Shown here: positions 45,801-57,346 of the stretch, piece after piece
Position numbering within the stretch: position 1 is the first letter of the stretch
Layout: each line of letters begins with the position of its first letter
Made by a program: the position numbers and the translations under genes
The notes under the pieces: model-generated
Told to the model about the DNA's origin: nothing
The model's input: only the letters and a program-made list of their open reading frames with translations
Database searches by the model: none
Source of the DNA: Akebia trifoliata
Taxonomy: Eukaryota > Streptophyta > Magnoliopsida > Ranunculales > Lardizabalaceae
Length of the DNA: 64,000 nt
Direction: 5' to 3'
NCBI GenBank assembly: GCA_017979445.1
Contig: CM030705.1
Coordinates: forward strand, 17,005,040-17,069,039

Positions 45801-48800
45801 TGAGGCTCTCCATAAAAGCATAGGGCATAAATGTGCTGAAAAACATAATTTTTTAGATATTTAGTACTATTTTTTAGAAATCAGTATAATTTTTCTAGAG
45901 ATCCTTTTCCTTGAGAATTCCAAGTTAATTTTCCATATCAGCCATTCGTTGGATGGAGAATCTCAAACGTCGTCTTTGGGTAGTGTATTTTCGTCGATGA
46001 AGGGAGATTCCATTTTCCTAGCACATAATTATATGGCCCATCTTCTTATTAACTCACCGAAGTCCCAAAAGCAAGCCTTTCTTTTCGACCATTGATTAGG
46101 ATCTCTCCTGTTTGCATCATATTTGAACCCAATCTCCCTGCAAGTAAATCCAAACATATCTTTACTATTATAATGAAAGAAGATGGAGTAATAAAGTGAT
46201 TCAACACCAAATAATATGCCTATGGTTTTTAAACTCGTCCGAGACCGAGATGTATTGCCCGAGTTAACTCGGTATCAGAGCTAAATGAGACCAACTCACA
46301 AAGTCATTTTTTAACTGAGTTTTACATCTCACGTTCAATTTTTTGAGTTATCTCACGAGATGTCTCAAACGTATCGGAAAACTTGTCCGAGACAACTCAA
46401 TATCGGAGCTGAACAAGACGAGACACGATATCGAGTTTAAAAACCATGAATATGCCACCATATTTCAATTTAACCTTAATATTATCAAGCACATTTTCAT
46501 TAAGATGGATAAAATTACAATCCCATTATCCTAGAAGCCATGTTAGTTTAAAGAGTATTTTTCTTCGAAGCTATCTTAATTAATATTTCAAATTAGACTT
46601 CAAAAAAATTGAATAAATCCCCATTTTTGTAATACACATGCTACATACCAGTTTCAATAAAAACCATTTTAAACTATACCCTTGTTGCTTGTTTTATCTG
46701 GTTTGACTAGGATCGACAACGAGTTAAGCCCGGTTTTTAAAACCACCCTACAACTTCATCACATGTTAGTGTGAGAGCAGAAATCATCCATGAGACCCGT
46801 ACGTGAATTATTAGGTCTCACGAATCAAATGGTTCAGAGAAGGCCACGTGGTCAATTTTTAATCTGATCTACGTCATGAACCCCATAGACCGAGGTTCTA
46901 TTTATTTTTTCTGTTGCCATCTCTGACTATTGAACTTGTTTTCATCACTGTTTTGAAAACCGGACCCGACCGACTTAAAGACCTGTTTTAATTACTTCGA
47001 CTTTTTTTTTTTTTTTTAAATGCTAAACCAGAGCGAATTGCAAACTTTCAAGATCTTTCATAGATTTCTTCCTAAAATTTAGTTAAATCTTAGAAATTTT
47101 GGAAATTAGTTATCGTAGATTTATATCGGATCTTTTGTTATCAAACAAGTATAGAAATCAACTAAAAAAATGTCTAAAAAGCCATTAATTCTTTAACGGG
47201 AAATAAATTATTTTTGTTATCACACAAATAAAGAAAACCTACTTAAATTAAATTTCCAGATTTTATTTCTTAAATTCACTAAATTATTTTTATGTGAACG
47301 GATATAAAAAAGTCTTAAATCTTTAACTAAATAAAACAATTTAACTATTGCTAAAAATTAGTTAAATCATAATAAATTTTGAAATTAATAATTATGGATT
47401 TTTATTGAAATTTTTTTACTATCAAATAAATATAGAAACCTAATAAAACTGAATTTCTATATTCAATTAATAAATAATATTGGTAAATTCACTAATTTTT
47501 ATTTTTATTTTTTAGAGAACTTTAACTAAATACAAAAAAAAATTATATCTTAACTAAGTAAAAAATCTCCAATGATTTATTTATTTATTTATTTTTTGAC
47601 TTTTTTAGTTATCAAATATGAGTTAACAAATTTTCTTTAGGAATTTTACATAAAGTGAAAAATTGAAAGTTTGATGACATTGAATAAGCTTTGAGACAAA
47701 ACAAAGGATTGGGGGAAAAAATTATCACGGCATTTTTTTGAGTTCTCTTTTGATGTATATTATATCATGGTATAATTAATTAAATTAATAGAAATCAGTA
47801 TGACCAAATTAAACCTTAGACATCGGTCTGACCAATTGAGTAAAATTTTGATTCAGGGTTTTTGAAACATTAGTTTTCATGTTTGAGAGAGTGCCACGTG
47901 GAGAAATCTTTTGCTCTGTGAACTTTTCTCACAACACCTCTGATAGTTGACATGTGGTAGAGGGACAATAGAAAAGAGAAAATTTTCTACCCTACACAAA
48001 GAAGGAAAATTTTTATATCACTGTACAAAAAATATGTTCTGATGTCATAAGTTTGGACATAATGAAATTCTAAGAATTTTGAAAAAAAAAAAAAAAAAAT
48101 TTATTTTTACTGTTGAACTTTAAACCCCTTAGATTAAGTGTGAAATTTTTTATTTTTTTATTTTTTAACTAAGAAAGCTTTGGGGTTATATTGCCAACGT
48201 GGTAATTCATTTGAGGCCAATGGCCCACGGTAAGATTTGAAACCTTAAAAAGTTTTGGGGGGGAGAAACTAAGGAGACAATTTCCCACCCATGTGTATAG
48301 TAAAAAAATCATTCTCAAAAAGTGCAACAAGGTACTAAAACAAAACAAGCATCATACATCGTCATGTAATAGTACTTGTACTTGTCTGATTTTGGAGTCA
48401 AAGGAATTTAAAATAAATAAAATCAATAAAGAACATGATGTCTACTTTTTTTTTTTTTTTTTTAATGTAAGCGGTCGGCATTGGGATTGGGATTGGGTGA
48501 CCCATAAAAGACGAAGAAATCCCAGTCCAACCGTTGCGAAAGAAGTTGTATCCGCCCAAGAATATGTAATGTATCCCTATGATATATCTTTACCGTTAAT
48601 TTCAAGTTAAGCAGTCAGGATTTCATGTTTTTCTATAAGTTATTTTTCATAAGTAAACGGATCCAAACTTTTAAGATCCTATGAGGTTAAACCCGATTTT
48701 ATCTTTTCTTTTTTTAAAAAAACAGAGGTATGGTACCCATAAGTCTTGTAACAATATTTATAATCGTTTGATTTTGATTCCTAAAATGAACACAGAACAT

Positions 48801-49186
48801 AGAGTATGATACAGCAAATAGTGGATTTCTATCGTATTATAATTAGTGTAATTACCTGCCAATGCATTAAGAAGAGTGGATTTGCCAGAACCAGAAGGAC
48901 CCATGAGAGCCAGGACCTCACCAGGTTGGGCATATCCAGTAAGACCTTGAAGAATGGAGCGGCTTGGCTTGCCTTTACCATTGGAGGCTGTAACCCAAAG
49001 ATCCTCCCATGTCAAGGCAATGCCATCACCCATTTCTCTTGAATCCCTTGTAACAGTCATTTCTTCAGAGGGAAACCTACCCATCTCTAAATCTTCACTT
49101 CTTACTCTTGGTAAGTGATCAAGACATTGTGAGGTTATTAGGCTAGGACCATAGGTAGATCCAGAGTTGATTACAAGGGAACCCAT
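42855..49186 (-). CDS. ABCG half-transporter (ABCG11/WBC11 clade)
   Basis: Eight exons in transcription order: 49186-48856, 46137-46058, 45513-45049, 44907-44821, 44720-44592, 44456-44265, 43700-43614 and 43520-42855. All junctions are GT-AG and frame-consistent, giving 678 residues. The nucleotide-binding domain comes first: Walker [10 protein letters not shown] (96-104), signature LSGGQ (202-206), Walker B LLFLDE (222-227) and H-loop His260. The membrane domain follows (from about 390), with [43 protein letters not shown] and [21 protein letters not shown], as in Arabidopsis ABCG11 and its relatives. That clade forms homo- or heterodimers in the plasma membrane exporting cutin and wax precursors; the substrate here is inferred only. 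ATG 49186 was chosen because an in-frame ATG at 49240 lies too close to the TATA box. The gene looks functional. Confidence 0.92.
46222..46448. mobile_element. 227-bp hAT-like MITE
   Basis: Terminal inverted repeats of 17 bases (TATGGTTTTTAAACTCG at 46222-46238, its inverse at 46432-46448 with one difference) and perfect 8-bp flanking duplications AATATGCC (46214-46221 and 46449-46456). 8-bp duplications indicate a hAT-family transposase. No coding capacity. Confidence 0.88.
46946..47872. mobile_element. 927-bp non-autonomous hAT-like element
   Basis: Flanked by perfect 8-bp duplications GTTTTCAT (46938-46945 and 47873-47880). The ends CACTGTTTTGAAAACC and, inverted, TAATGTTTCAAAAACC form degenerate terminal inverted repeats. 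The interior is AT-rich and noncoding. Confidence 0.78.
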
Positions 49187-49247
49187 GCTCTTAGAGAGAG
49201 AGAGAGAGACAGAGATGATAATTTGTAGAGTGACTTGCAAACACTAG

Positions 49248-49256
49248 TATTTATAG
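49248..49256 (-). promoter_or_regulatory. TATA box of ABCG gene
   Basis: The minus strand reads CCTATAAATACTAG about 65 bases upstream of the start codon at 49186, followed by a CT-rich leader (TCTCTCTCTCTC). The expected transcription start is near 49220. Confidence 0.75.
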
Positions 49257-49780
49257 GCTTTCTGGACTTACGTGTGTTGACTGTTAACCATTAATCATTG
49301 AAAAACACTAGTCTCAAATCTTAAAAGAGTCCAGATCGTATGCACCCAGGGTGGATGCCCACCTCAATACATGCCAAGTAAGTCACAATTAATTCCGTGC
49401 AATGCTTTTGAGTAGTCGAGATATCGCCACCTAAACAAAAAGATTAAATCTAATCTCTTTAAATTTAAAAGTTAAAGGATTGTTCATTTTCAAAAACATT
49501 GATCCTGATTTAAAAAAATTCTTTTGCCGTTTTTCATTTAAAAAACAAACATCTGATCTATGCTCAGAAAAACTAGAGGATGTTTGTGTTATAGAGTATA
49601 AAAGTGATCGATTCAAGAGTGAAAAAATCACTAAATAGAATTGCTGGAAAAAACTACAAAAGATTTGCTCCCATGGGAGGAAGGTTTCAATCCTGGGAGA
49701 GTATCCTCTGCTGCCCATTTCTCCTGTACGGCTCTTGCTCTATAGTCCATAGAACCTCACATATATATATATAATTCTAC
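49257..49780. other. 5' flank of ABCG gene
   Basis: Presumed promoter; noncoding. No specific regulatory sites recognised beyond the TATA box. Confidence 0.4.
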
Positions 49781-49789
49781 AACATGAAA

Positions 49790-50380
49790 GCTTTATAGCG
49801 GTGGATATATCCGCTGCTATAGGTCTTTTTTCCATCAATGTAGATTGATTGCGGTGGAACTGCCATCCGTTGATGTTACCCTCATTGTTAAAAATAACAG
49901 AGGATAATATTGTGCGTCACAAAAAGGGGTACCTATAGTGACGACTATAAAATCAATTGCATTGCATAAATTTTTTGAAACAATGGCTGTTGCAACGAAT
50001 ATTACCGCCGCTATAGATGTAATTATTTTTAAAAAATAAGTTCAATTTTTGTAGCAATAGATGTTTATCACTACAAAAAATGTGACCTTTAGCGACAGAT
50101 ATTAGAATTCTAGCTAAAAGTCCACAATAGTGACAAAAATACTATCTATTGCTAAAACTTAACAAATTTGACAACAAATAGCAACAGTCATAATTTTCTA
50201 TTGCTAAATGTTATTTAATAGTGAGGGTTAATTTATTTTTGACGCTATAAATATTATTATCAACCTTTTAGCGATGGTTTTCTTAACCGTCACTATAATT
50301 TTTTGAAGGAAAAACCTTTTAACGATGGTGATTTATATCCGTTTGTATAAATATACATATTAGTGAGGATTTTGGAAATT
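49790..50380. repeat. CACTA-like terminal repeat region
   Basis: Contains many forms of TTTAGCGACGG-like motifs in both orientations (GCGGTGGATATATCCGCTGCTATAG, CTTTTAGCGATGG, TTAACCGTCACTA) and a CACTACAAAAAATG terminus at 50069. Such subterminal repeats are typical of plant CACTA transposons. No transposase, and no matching opposite end with a 3-bp duplication, were found. Confidence 0.55.
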
Positions 50381-50385
50381 GTCAT

Positions 50386-50971
50386 TGCAGACGAAAATAA
50401 TCACGCAATCATCCAGATCATACACGTGTCCAAGCCGGTTAAGTGGTACCATGCGTAAGTCAGCGTTTATAACACTACCCAATAGTAAGGTAAGGCGGGC
50501 CAAGATAGAAAGCGCCTGACCTAACTAGAAGGGCACCACAACCCTAAACAAGACCTGATCTGCCAAGCAGGGTAGACCTAACCAAAGAATATTTGTAATA
50601 CTAATTTGTGCACGTCAAGCTTAGAGATATCAGAGGAGATTTCTCTAGAATAGCAAACTAAATCCCAAAGATCCCAATTCCATTTAGGATCTTGGAAATC
50701 AGGGGATTCTCCGAGATCGCATCCTAAGAAAAGGGGAAACCTTAATTCAGACGAAGGATCCATAAATAACAAAATTGGTAGAGGCCTAAGGATTTTTTTT
50801 GGTCGACTAAGAATCCAACTGGTAATAACCATCGACTCTTTTACAACTCTAACTTAAGTGTCAGAGGATTTTTGGCAGGTATCACACCAGTGCTAGCAGG
50901 GAGGTAGAAGGAGTGACTTCAGATCAGTGAGGCAGAGTCCGTCAACGCCTTCACCGGAATCTAGCCCTACA
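50386..50971 (+). repeat. G2 5' LTR
   Basis: Starts TGCAGACGAAAATAATCAC, has a TATA box CATAAATAAC at 50761-50770 and CTCTAACTTAAGTGTCAGAG, and ends CCCTACA. Followed by AAATCTAGTATCGTTTGTGGG, the primer binding site position. Aligns with 35806-36371 (inverted). Confidence 0.82.
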
Positions 50972-51023
50972 AATCTAGTATCGTTTGTGGGAACACCAGC
51001 AGCATATCTATTTGAGTCGAAGC

Positions 51024-52300
51024 AATGGTGAGATCCACTAGAATAACCGAAGTCAATGCACCCCCATTTATGCTACCAATCACGGATACTAGCCTTCTAA
51101 AAATGCTAGAAGTCATGAGGAAGCAGTAAAAGGATATGTAGAAGAAGATGGACGACCTGACTGAACATAATTGAAATTTGAGTGAGTGTCTAGAGAACTA
51201 ACAGAAAGCAAGACAAGATTTTCCATTGTGAAATCCTCTATTTCTTGTCGGAGATGATCGCGCCTCAAATACAGAAGGTAGCTCTCAACCGTATGACCCA
51301 ACTGGGGAGAGAGAAATGGAAGTTGTCACAGCCACCACTCGAGTCGAACCCACAATGGGCCTAACTCGAGAGGAGATCAGAGAGATGATTCAGAAAGAAA
51401 AGGAGACTATGAAGAATGCAGTTATAGGCACAGTGGCTACACAGGCCATCAAAGGCATTTAAAGACCCCCTTTTACAACGAAGATCTTGGCTAAAGAGAT
51501 TCCAAAGAAATTCATGTCACTACATTTCACCCCTTATTCTAAGATGAAGGATCTAGTAGAATACTTATTGCACTTTCGACAAATACTCACGTTATGGGAA
51601 GGGAACAAGGGCTTCATATGCAGACTTTTTTCCTTCTAGTTTGCAGGAAAACGCGTTAACTTGATTCCACAAGCTGCCATGTGGATTAGTAGCTTCCTTT
51701 GAGGAAATTATGAATTGCCTTTATAACCCGTTACATTGGCAACAAGAAAAGTGGCAGAGATGTGGATACTCTACTCAGCATGAGAATGCAATCTAGGGAG
51801 AGTATTAGAGAATTTATGAGAAGATTCAAGGAAGAGGCGAGGGCCCAAAGAGAACGACAGTAGTGGCGTTCAGGAATTCTTTGCCATCTAGCTTAAGGTG
51901 GTACGTGTCTCTTGTCAAGAGGAAGCCAGAAATACTAAGCGAATTACTTGAAAGAGTAGAGAAATACATCTGACTCGAAGAAGATCCTTGAAATTCAACT
52001 AGGAAGAGCAAGTTCATACACACTGTAGCGAAGTCCAGCAAGCAGTAGTAGCGACAACAAGAGTAGGAAGAGATCGCTTGAGTAGGGTAGAAAGGGGACA
52101 TACTTCTCCATGCCCCCTAGTGAAATCCTACTCCTCATAATGAATGAGCCTTATTTCGAATGGCTAGCACCGCTCCCTCGAGATCAAATAAACTAAGATG
52201 AGTTATATTATGAGTATCATAAGGTGCTAAGCCTTGAGAAGATTTCTATAGAGGTTGGCAAAGCATGGCCGACTGAGGAACCTGCCTAGAAAATAGAGAG
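51024..52300 (+). pseudogene. G2 gag
   Basis: Starts MVRSTRITEVNAPPFMLPITD. The core region reads PFTTKILAKEIPKKFMSLHF, then RYIGNKKSGRDVDTLLSMRM and SRESIREFMRRFKE, the retrotrans_gag fold. Several in-frame stops. The downstream part with KFIHTVAKSSKQ and a Lys-rich linker leads to the protease. Confidence 0.82.
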
Positions 52301-52489
52301 AAAATCCTCCTTAAGATAGGAATCAAAGGCAAATCAACCACCTATTAAGGGATAGGATGGAAGGGCAGTGGTTATTCACATTGTTTTAAAGTAAGAGCCT
52401 AAGAGGTCAAAAGGCCACGGGCAGAACACCTTGCACACATCTATATGACAAAGAGTGGCCCCACTGAGCAGATGCAGCCTTATAGAGAA

Positions 52490-52900
52490 TAGACTGTGGC
52501 CTTCATAGAGAAAGATCTTGAAAGTATGGCGAGGCCACACTATGACGCGTTGGTGGTAACCCTCTTGGTAGGCAACTTCATTCTCAAATGGGTGTTGATT
52601 GATATTGGCAGCTCAATCAACATTCTATATGCCTTGACTTTTATGAAGATGAGTCTCAACAGAAGTATGTTGACCCAAGCAAGAGCCATTCTGATCGAGT
52701 TTTACGGTAGGACAAGCCAACCTTGGGGGGAAATAGTCTTGCTTATATAGGCAGGGCTGATAACTTTGATGACTAGATTTATGGTTGTTGAGGTAAGCTC
52801 CCCTTACAATGTTATACTGGGCAGATGGTGGACCCATGAGATGAGGGTTATAGTTTCAACATACTACCAGATCTTGAGGTTCCCAACATTATAAGGGATG
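52490..52900 (+). pseudogene. G2 protease
   Basis: Encodes RPHYDALVVTLLVGNFILKWVLIDIGSSINILY and EFYGRTSQPWGEIVLLI. The retropepsin catalytic DTG reads DIG, and a TAG stop follows at 52748. Confidence 0.82.
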
Positions 52901-53116
52901 TGGGACACCCGAGGGGATTATGTGGCAGCCTAGGTATGCACATTGGGCAAGGAAGAATTTTTCTTGGAAATAGCTCAGGAATAACAATTATAGTAGGGGG
53001 AAGTTGAGATTAATAAGACCCCATGCCTAAAACACCCAAATAAAGGATATAGGGAAAGGAAAGTAGATTGGGGTGGGGACAGAGTTAGGCCCAAAGGAGC
53101 TAGAGGAGCTAACAGA

Positions 53117-53932
53117 TTGCCTGAAGAGGAACATGAATGTTTCGCCTGGTCTATAAAAGATATTCCAAGGATTAGTCCTGAAGTGATCTACCATCACTTA
53201 AACGTTGAGCCAATTATGAAACTAGTAAAACAAAAGTCAAGAAGATTAACACCTCATTTTAGAAAAGTGATAAATGAAGAGGTGAACAAACTGATTAGAG
53301 TAGGATTTATCAGGGAAGTACAGTTCTTTGGTTGGATAGCTAATATAGTGGCGATACCAAAAAAGAATGGGAAAGCTAGAGTTTGTATTGACTTTACAAA
53401 CTTGAATAAGGCTTGTCCTAAGGATATTTTTCCTATGCCAAGGATTGGCCAGTTAGTAGATGCCACTTCAGGTCACGAGATGTTGTCCTTCATGGATGGC
53501 CACTCTAGTTACAATCAAATTCAACTTAGCCTTGTAGATCAAGAGAAGATGACCTTCATCACCAAGTAAGGGTTACATTGTTACAAAGTTATGCCCTTCG
53601 GTTTGAAGAATGTAAGGGCAACCTATCAGAGGTCAGTAACGGAGCTCTTCAGAGATCTATTAAAGAAAGTCGTAGAAGTTTATATTGATGATTTGTTGGT
53701 AGAGAGCAAGAAGAAGGAAGATTATGTTCCTAACTTGGAAGAAATCTTCTCTCAAATAAGAAAGATTAGAATGAAGCTTAACCCCAAAAAATGCAGTTTT
53801 GCATTAACTTCATGGAAGTTCCTTGGGTACTTGGTTACAAAGAGATGGATAAAAGCTAACCCGAACCAGTTCAGAGCACTGCTAGAGAGACCCTCACTAA
53901 AAACACAGAAGAAAGTTCAAAAGTTGGCATGA
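53117..53932 (+). pseudogene. G2 reverse transcriptase
   Basis: Reads MPEEEHECFAWSIKDIPRI, RLTPHFRKVINEEVNKLI, WIANIVAIPKKNGKARVCID, FMDGHSSYNQIQLS, then a single stop at 53568-53570, then MPFGLKNVRATYQ and VEVYIDDLLVESKKKEDY. The YIDD active site is preserved. The single stop and a changed RT thumb are the main breaks. Confidence 0.9.
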
Positions 53933-53949
53933 AGACTCGCAGTTCTAAA

Positions 53950-54930
53950 CAGGTTCATATTCAGGTCTTTTGATAAATGCAGGCCATTGTACCAGTTACT
54001 GCAAAAGAATACCAGGTTCGAGTGGACAGAGAAGTATGAACATGCTTTTCACAGAGTTGAAGAAGTACTTGGGACGACTGCCTATACTCTCCAAAGCCGA
54101 ATCTAAGGAGGAATTTGGGTTGTATCTAGCAATTTTTGAATGTGTATTCGACTTAGTCTTGGTCAGAACGGGGAAAACAGTTGAGCAGCCCATTTATTTT
54201 CTAAGCAAAACCTTTACCAACACAGAAACGCAATAATCTAGAATCAAGAAAATGGGACTAGCCATAGTCTACACAGTCCTACGGTTGAGGCTATACTTTC
54301 AAGCGTATCGAATGCAGGTCATCACAGAGTATCCTTTGAAGTCAATCTTAAGAAAAATGGAGGGGCTAGACAGAATGGTGAAATGGGACGTACAGTTGAC
54401 AAAATTTGGGCTTGAATACAAGCCTAGGGTTTCATTGAAAGGGCAAGCAGTGGCAGATTTCTTGGCTGACTTTCAACTAGAAAAAAGAAAATATCTATTG
54501 GTAAAAGAGTTGAAGAACGCTGAAGATGGGAAAGAAATGAGCAATCATCTAGGAGAGAGAAAATGATCAAGCTTGGGTTCAGACCATCAAATAATGAAGT
54601 AGAGTATGAACCAATGTTGTTCGGCCTCAATACGTTAGTTGGATTGGGGTAATAGAAGCTATAATCTATAGTGACTCACAACTAGTAGTTAACTATGTCA
54701 ATAGAATATTTGAGACACAAGATCCAAGGATATAGTTTTACTTAGAGAAAATCAGATATGTCATACTTCGAGTAGAGGAAGTAAAAATAGAGCATATACC
54801 TAGAATGGACAATAGACATGCAGATGCACTAGCCTTTATAGCCTCAATACTGGTTGGACAAGATAAAAGAGAACTTCCACTAGGCTACCAGGAAAAACCC
54901 TCGACAGATGAACTTGAGCTGGTCAATTTA
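53950..54930 (+). pseudogene. G2 RNase H and second RNase H
   Basis: The first RNase H is split between two frames: KKYLGRLPILSKAESKEEFG and PIYFLSKTFTNTETQ, then MGLAIVYTVLRLRLYFQAY and LKGQAVADFLADFQLE. The second RNase H (about 54560-54890) has lost its first third, with only decayed pieces followed by HIPRMDNRHADALAFIASIL. Loss of that part separates G2 from G1, where the domain is complete. Confidence 0.83.
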
Positions 54931-54949
54931 GTGGTTACGATCGAAAATC

Positions 54950-56160
54950 AGGGGTGGATGAGCCCAATCTTCACTTTTCAACAATCAGGGTTGATGCTTG
55001 ATGATCACAAGGAGGCTAGACGTATGAAAAACAAAGCAAAGAGGTACACAATCCTGAATGGGAAGTTGTATAGAAAATCTATAGAGGGACCTCTCCTACG
55101 TTTCTTAATGACAAAAGAAGCAAATGAGGTGCTAAGCAAAATCCATGAAAGAGATTGTTGGAATCACTCAGGAGTAAGGTCTTTGATTCATAAAGTACTC
55201 TCGTAAGGGTATTTCTGGTCTTACTTGCAAAATGATTTTGCCTTGTATGTTAAATATTACGATAATTGCCAGAGGCATGAAAGGATTATTCGTCACCCTG
55301 CAATGAAACTCAACTCCCTAATCAACCCTTGGCCGTTCGCACAGTGGGGAATTGATCTAGTAGGTTCGCTACCCAGGATACCAAGGAACCTAACTTTCTT
55401 GTTAGTGGCAACATATTACTTCACATAGTACGCAAAAGCACTCCCTCTTACAAGAATTCACTGGCAAGAAGTGTAGAAGTTCGTCTGGAAAAATATAATC
55501 TGTTGATTTGGTTTGCCACACACACTTGTCTCAGATAATGGGAAGCAATTCACAAGAGAGTAGATCAAGGATTTCTGTAAATAGCATCAGATAATGTACT
55601 TAGTCTCTATGCTACAATATTCACAGGGCAATGGCCAAGCTGAATCCACGAATAAGGTGTTGATAGATATGCTAAAGAAGAGGTTAGGAGAAGCGGGAGG
55701 TGGATATCAGTTCTGCACGGGGTGTTATGGGCCTACAAGACTACTAGTAGAACTTCTATAAGGACATCTCCATTCACCATGGCATATGGAACAGAGGTAT
55801 TAATATCAATAGAGAATAACTTCCCCACAATAAGATCAAAGGTGGTGCAGACTAACCAAAATAACAAGCAAATAGTAGTAGAACTAAATTTGTTGCAAGG
55901 AAAGCGAGAAATAGTGCAGATAAGGCTAAATGTTATCATTAAAGGCTGTAAAATTACTTGAATAAAAAGATCCGCCATAAACAGTTCAAAGAAGGAGACT
56001 TAGTGTTAAGTAGAGTATTCTAAAATACAAAAGAGAAAAATAACGAAAAACTAGGTCCAAACTGGAAAAGACCATACAGAGTGGTAAAAGTAGGCCAAAA
56101 GGGGGTGTACTACTTAGTAATAATGTCTGGTCAAGAGCTGCCAAGACCATGAAACACTTG
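54950..56160 (+). pseudogene. G2 integrase
   Basis: The zinc-binding start reads LLRFLMTKEANEVLSKIHERDCWNHSGVRS and YDNCQRHERI. The core carries FAQWGIDLVGSLPRIP (first Asp), LVSDNGKQFT (second Asp) and GNGQAESTNKVLI (Glu), so the catalytic triad is present though frames shift. The end matches G1 (ENNFPTIRSKVVQTNQNN). The tail KQFKEGDLV-S..NTKEKN is in another frame. Confidence 0.86.
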
Positions 56161-56225
56161 TAACCTCAAAAGATATTATCAATGAGAAATCTTTTAGGAT
56201 TGTTGATAGCCTATGTCTGGAAATA

Positions 56226-56400
56226 GTTGAAATGGGCCCCTTTAGGGGTCCAGGTCTACGTGGTTCTACTTTACCTTAATTGGCAAGGTATGGAGTTGGT
56301 CGAGGTCCTACTCTATCATGAGTAACATAACACTAAGATAGGCCCCTTTGGAGATTCGAGTCTACATGGTTCTGTTCTGTCTTAATTGGCAGCTTATGTC
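56226..56400 (+). repeat. Two ~107-bp tandem units in G2 3' region
   Basis: GGCCCCTTT at 56235 and 56341 start two similar units with GTCTACRTGGTTCTR and CTTAATTGGCA. They match the eight-unit array of G1 (20800-21640) in opposite orientation. Confidence 0.85.
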
Positions 56401-57260
56401 CTTATGCATTCCTTTAATTTAGCAACAACTTTCCTTTATTTAAGATGATCCTTGATTCGTTGGATCAGATTGTATCTCACTTTATCTTAGATCCTTAATT
56501 TTTTGGGATCTGGGTATTAGTAGTTCACAAGATTCACATAGAATTTCTATCCGTTTTTCAAATTAGAGTAATCGTTTGGAATCTGAGTCAGAGACGTCCA
56601 AACCTAGATCCGAGTTGAGGCATATTCCTTTGCTAGGTCCTAGGGAACCTATATCTCGGACTTGGTGATGAAGTGAGTTGAGTCGAAATTTTTGATTCCA
56701 TGTGTCGTTATCTAGTACGTCGCAAAAAATATCCTCCACAATACCCCCAGTCAATGATTTGGATTTCATCTGAGTTCCCAAGATCGAGTTAAGCACAAAT
56801 GATACGTGGAGTTTCTTCATTCGATCACACTTAATGCCATTTATTGCACCCTTTTGTTATTCGATAAATCAAATGATGTAATGATGGCTTTTAAATGTCA
56901 TTATTACAGACATTGAGTCTATGCCATTCACGAAACACTAAAATGATGCACTTATTAAGTTTGTCACGTGTCCATTTCTTATTGGCCCTTAATGCAGGCG
57001 TGTTCGTACCCATCGTTTCAATCGGTACATACCAATAATGCCACCTACAACCAATTATTATCTTGTTTATCATGAAATCTTAGTCGTTAATTTTGAATCA
57101 TGAATCTCGAGGATTCTTGACCTATACCTACCCCTTGACTTTTTTCATTCATTTTTGTGAACTATCTACTCTTATCTTTTTATGCTTTTCGTGTTTTGTA
57201 CCTCCATCCTTTGTCTTCTCAAAGAGCTTCGAGGTTGTCTTGTTGTGCTTCCATCATGTG
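56401..57260. other. Noncoding, junction between G2 and G3
   Basis: No coding sequence and no match to the G2 LTR. It may hold the 3' LTR of G3 on the minus strand, but I could not identify termini. Confidence 0.35.
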
Positions 57261-57346
57261 GTGAAGGTGAGTGAGTCTTGGGGCTGCTTTTCAGGGGTTT
57301 CAATCTTCTCCTCCTCTATCTTTATTTTCCCCTTTTTGTTCCTATA

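Larger units (their letters stand above)
46138..48855 (-). other. First intron of ABCG gene, enlarged by transposons
   Basis: A 2.7-kb GT-AG intron directly after the Walker A exon. It contains two hAT-like elements (46222-46448 and 46946-47872), long A and T runs (48076-48100 and 48447-48463), and no coding homology. The other introns range from about 90 to 560 bases. Confidence 0.88.
50386..56400 (+). mobile_element. Tat-lineage Ty3/gypsy element G2 (3' LTR missing)
   Basis: A plus-strand copy of the same family as G1: 5' LTR 50386-50971, gag from 51024, protease, RT, two RNase H domains, integrase to about 56150 and two ~107-bp tandem units (56226-56400). Frames are broken by scattered stops, fewer than in C1. 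No second LTR follows; instead unrelated sequence and the G3 element begin, so the 3' end is truncated. Confidence 0.9.

Noticed and set aside
49184..49240. ABCG protein starting at the upstream in-frame ATG (49240)
   Set aside because: That ATG lies about 10 bases from the TATA box and so upstream of the likely transcription start; 49186 fits the family N-terminus better.
50069..50222. Short complete CACTA MITE (CACTACAAAA...TAGTG)
   Set aside because: The flanking triplets (TAT and AGG) do not match, so no 3-bp target duplication.
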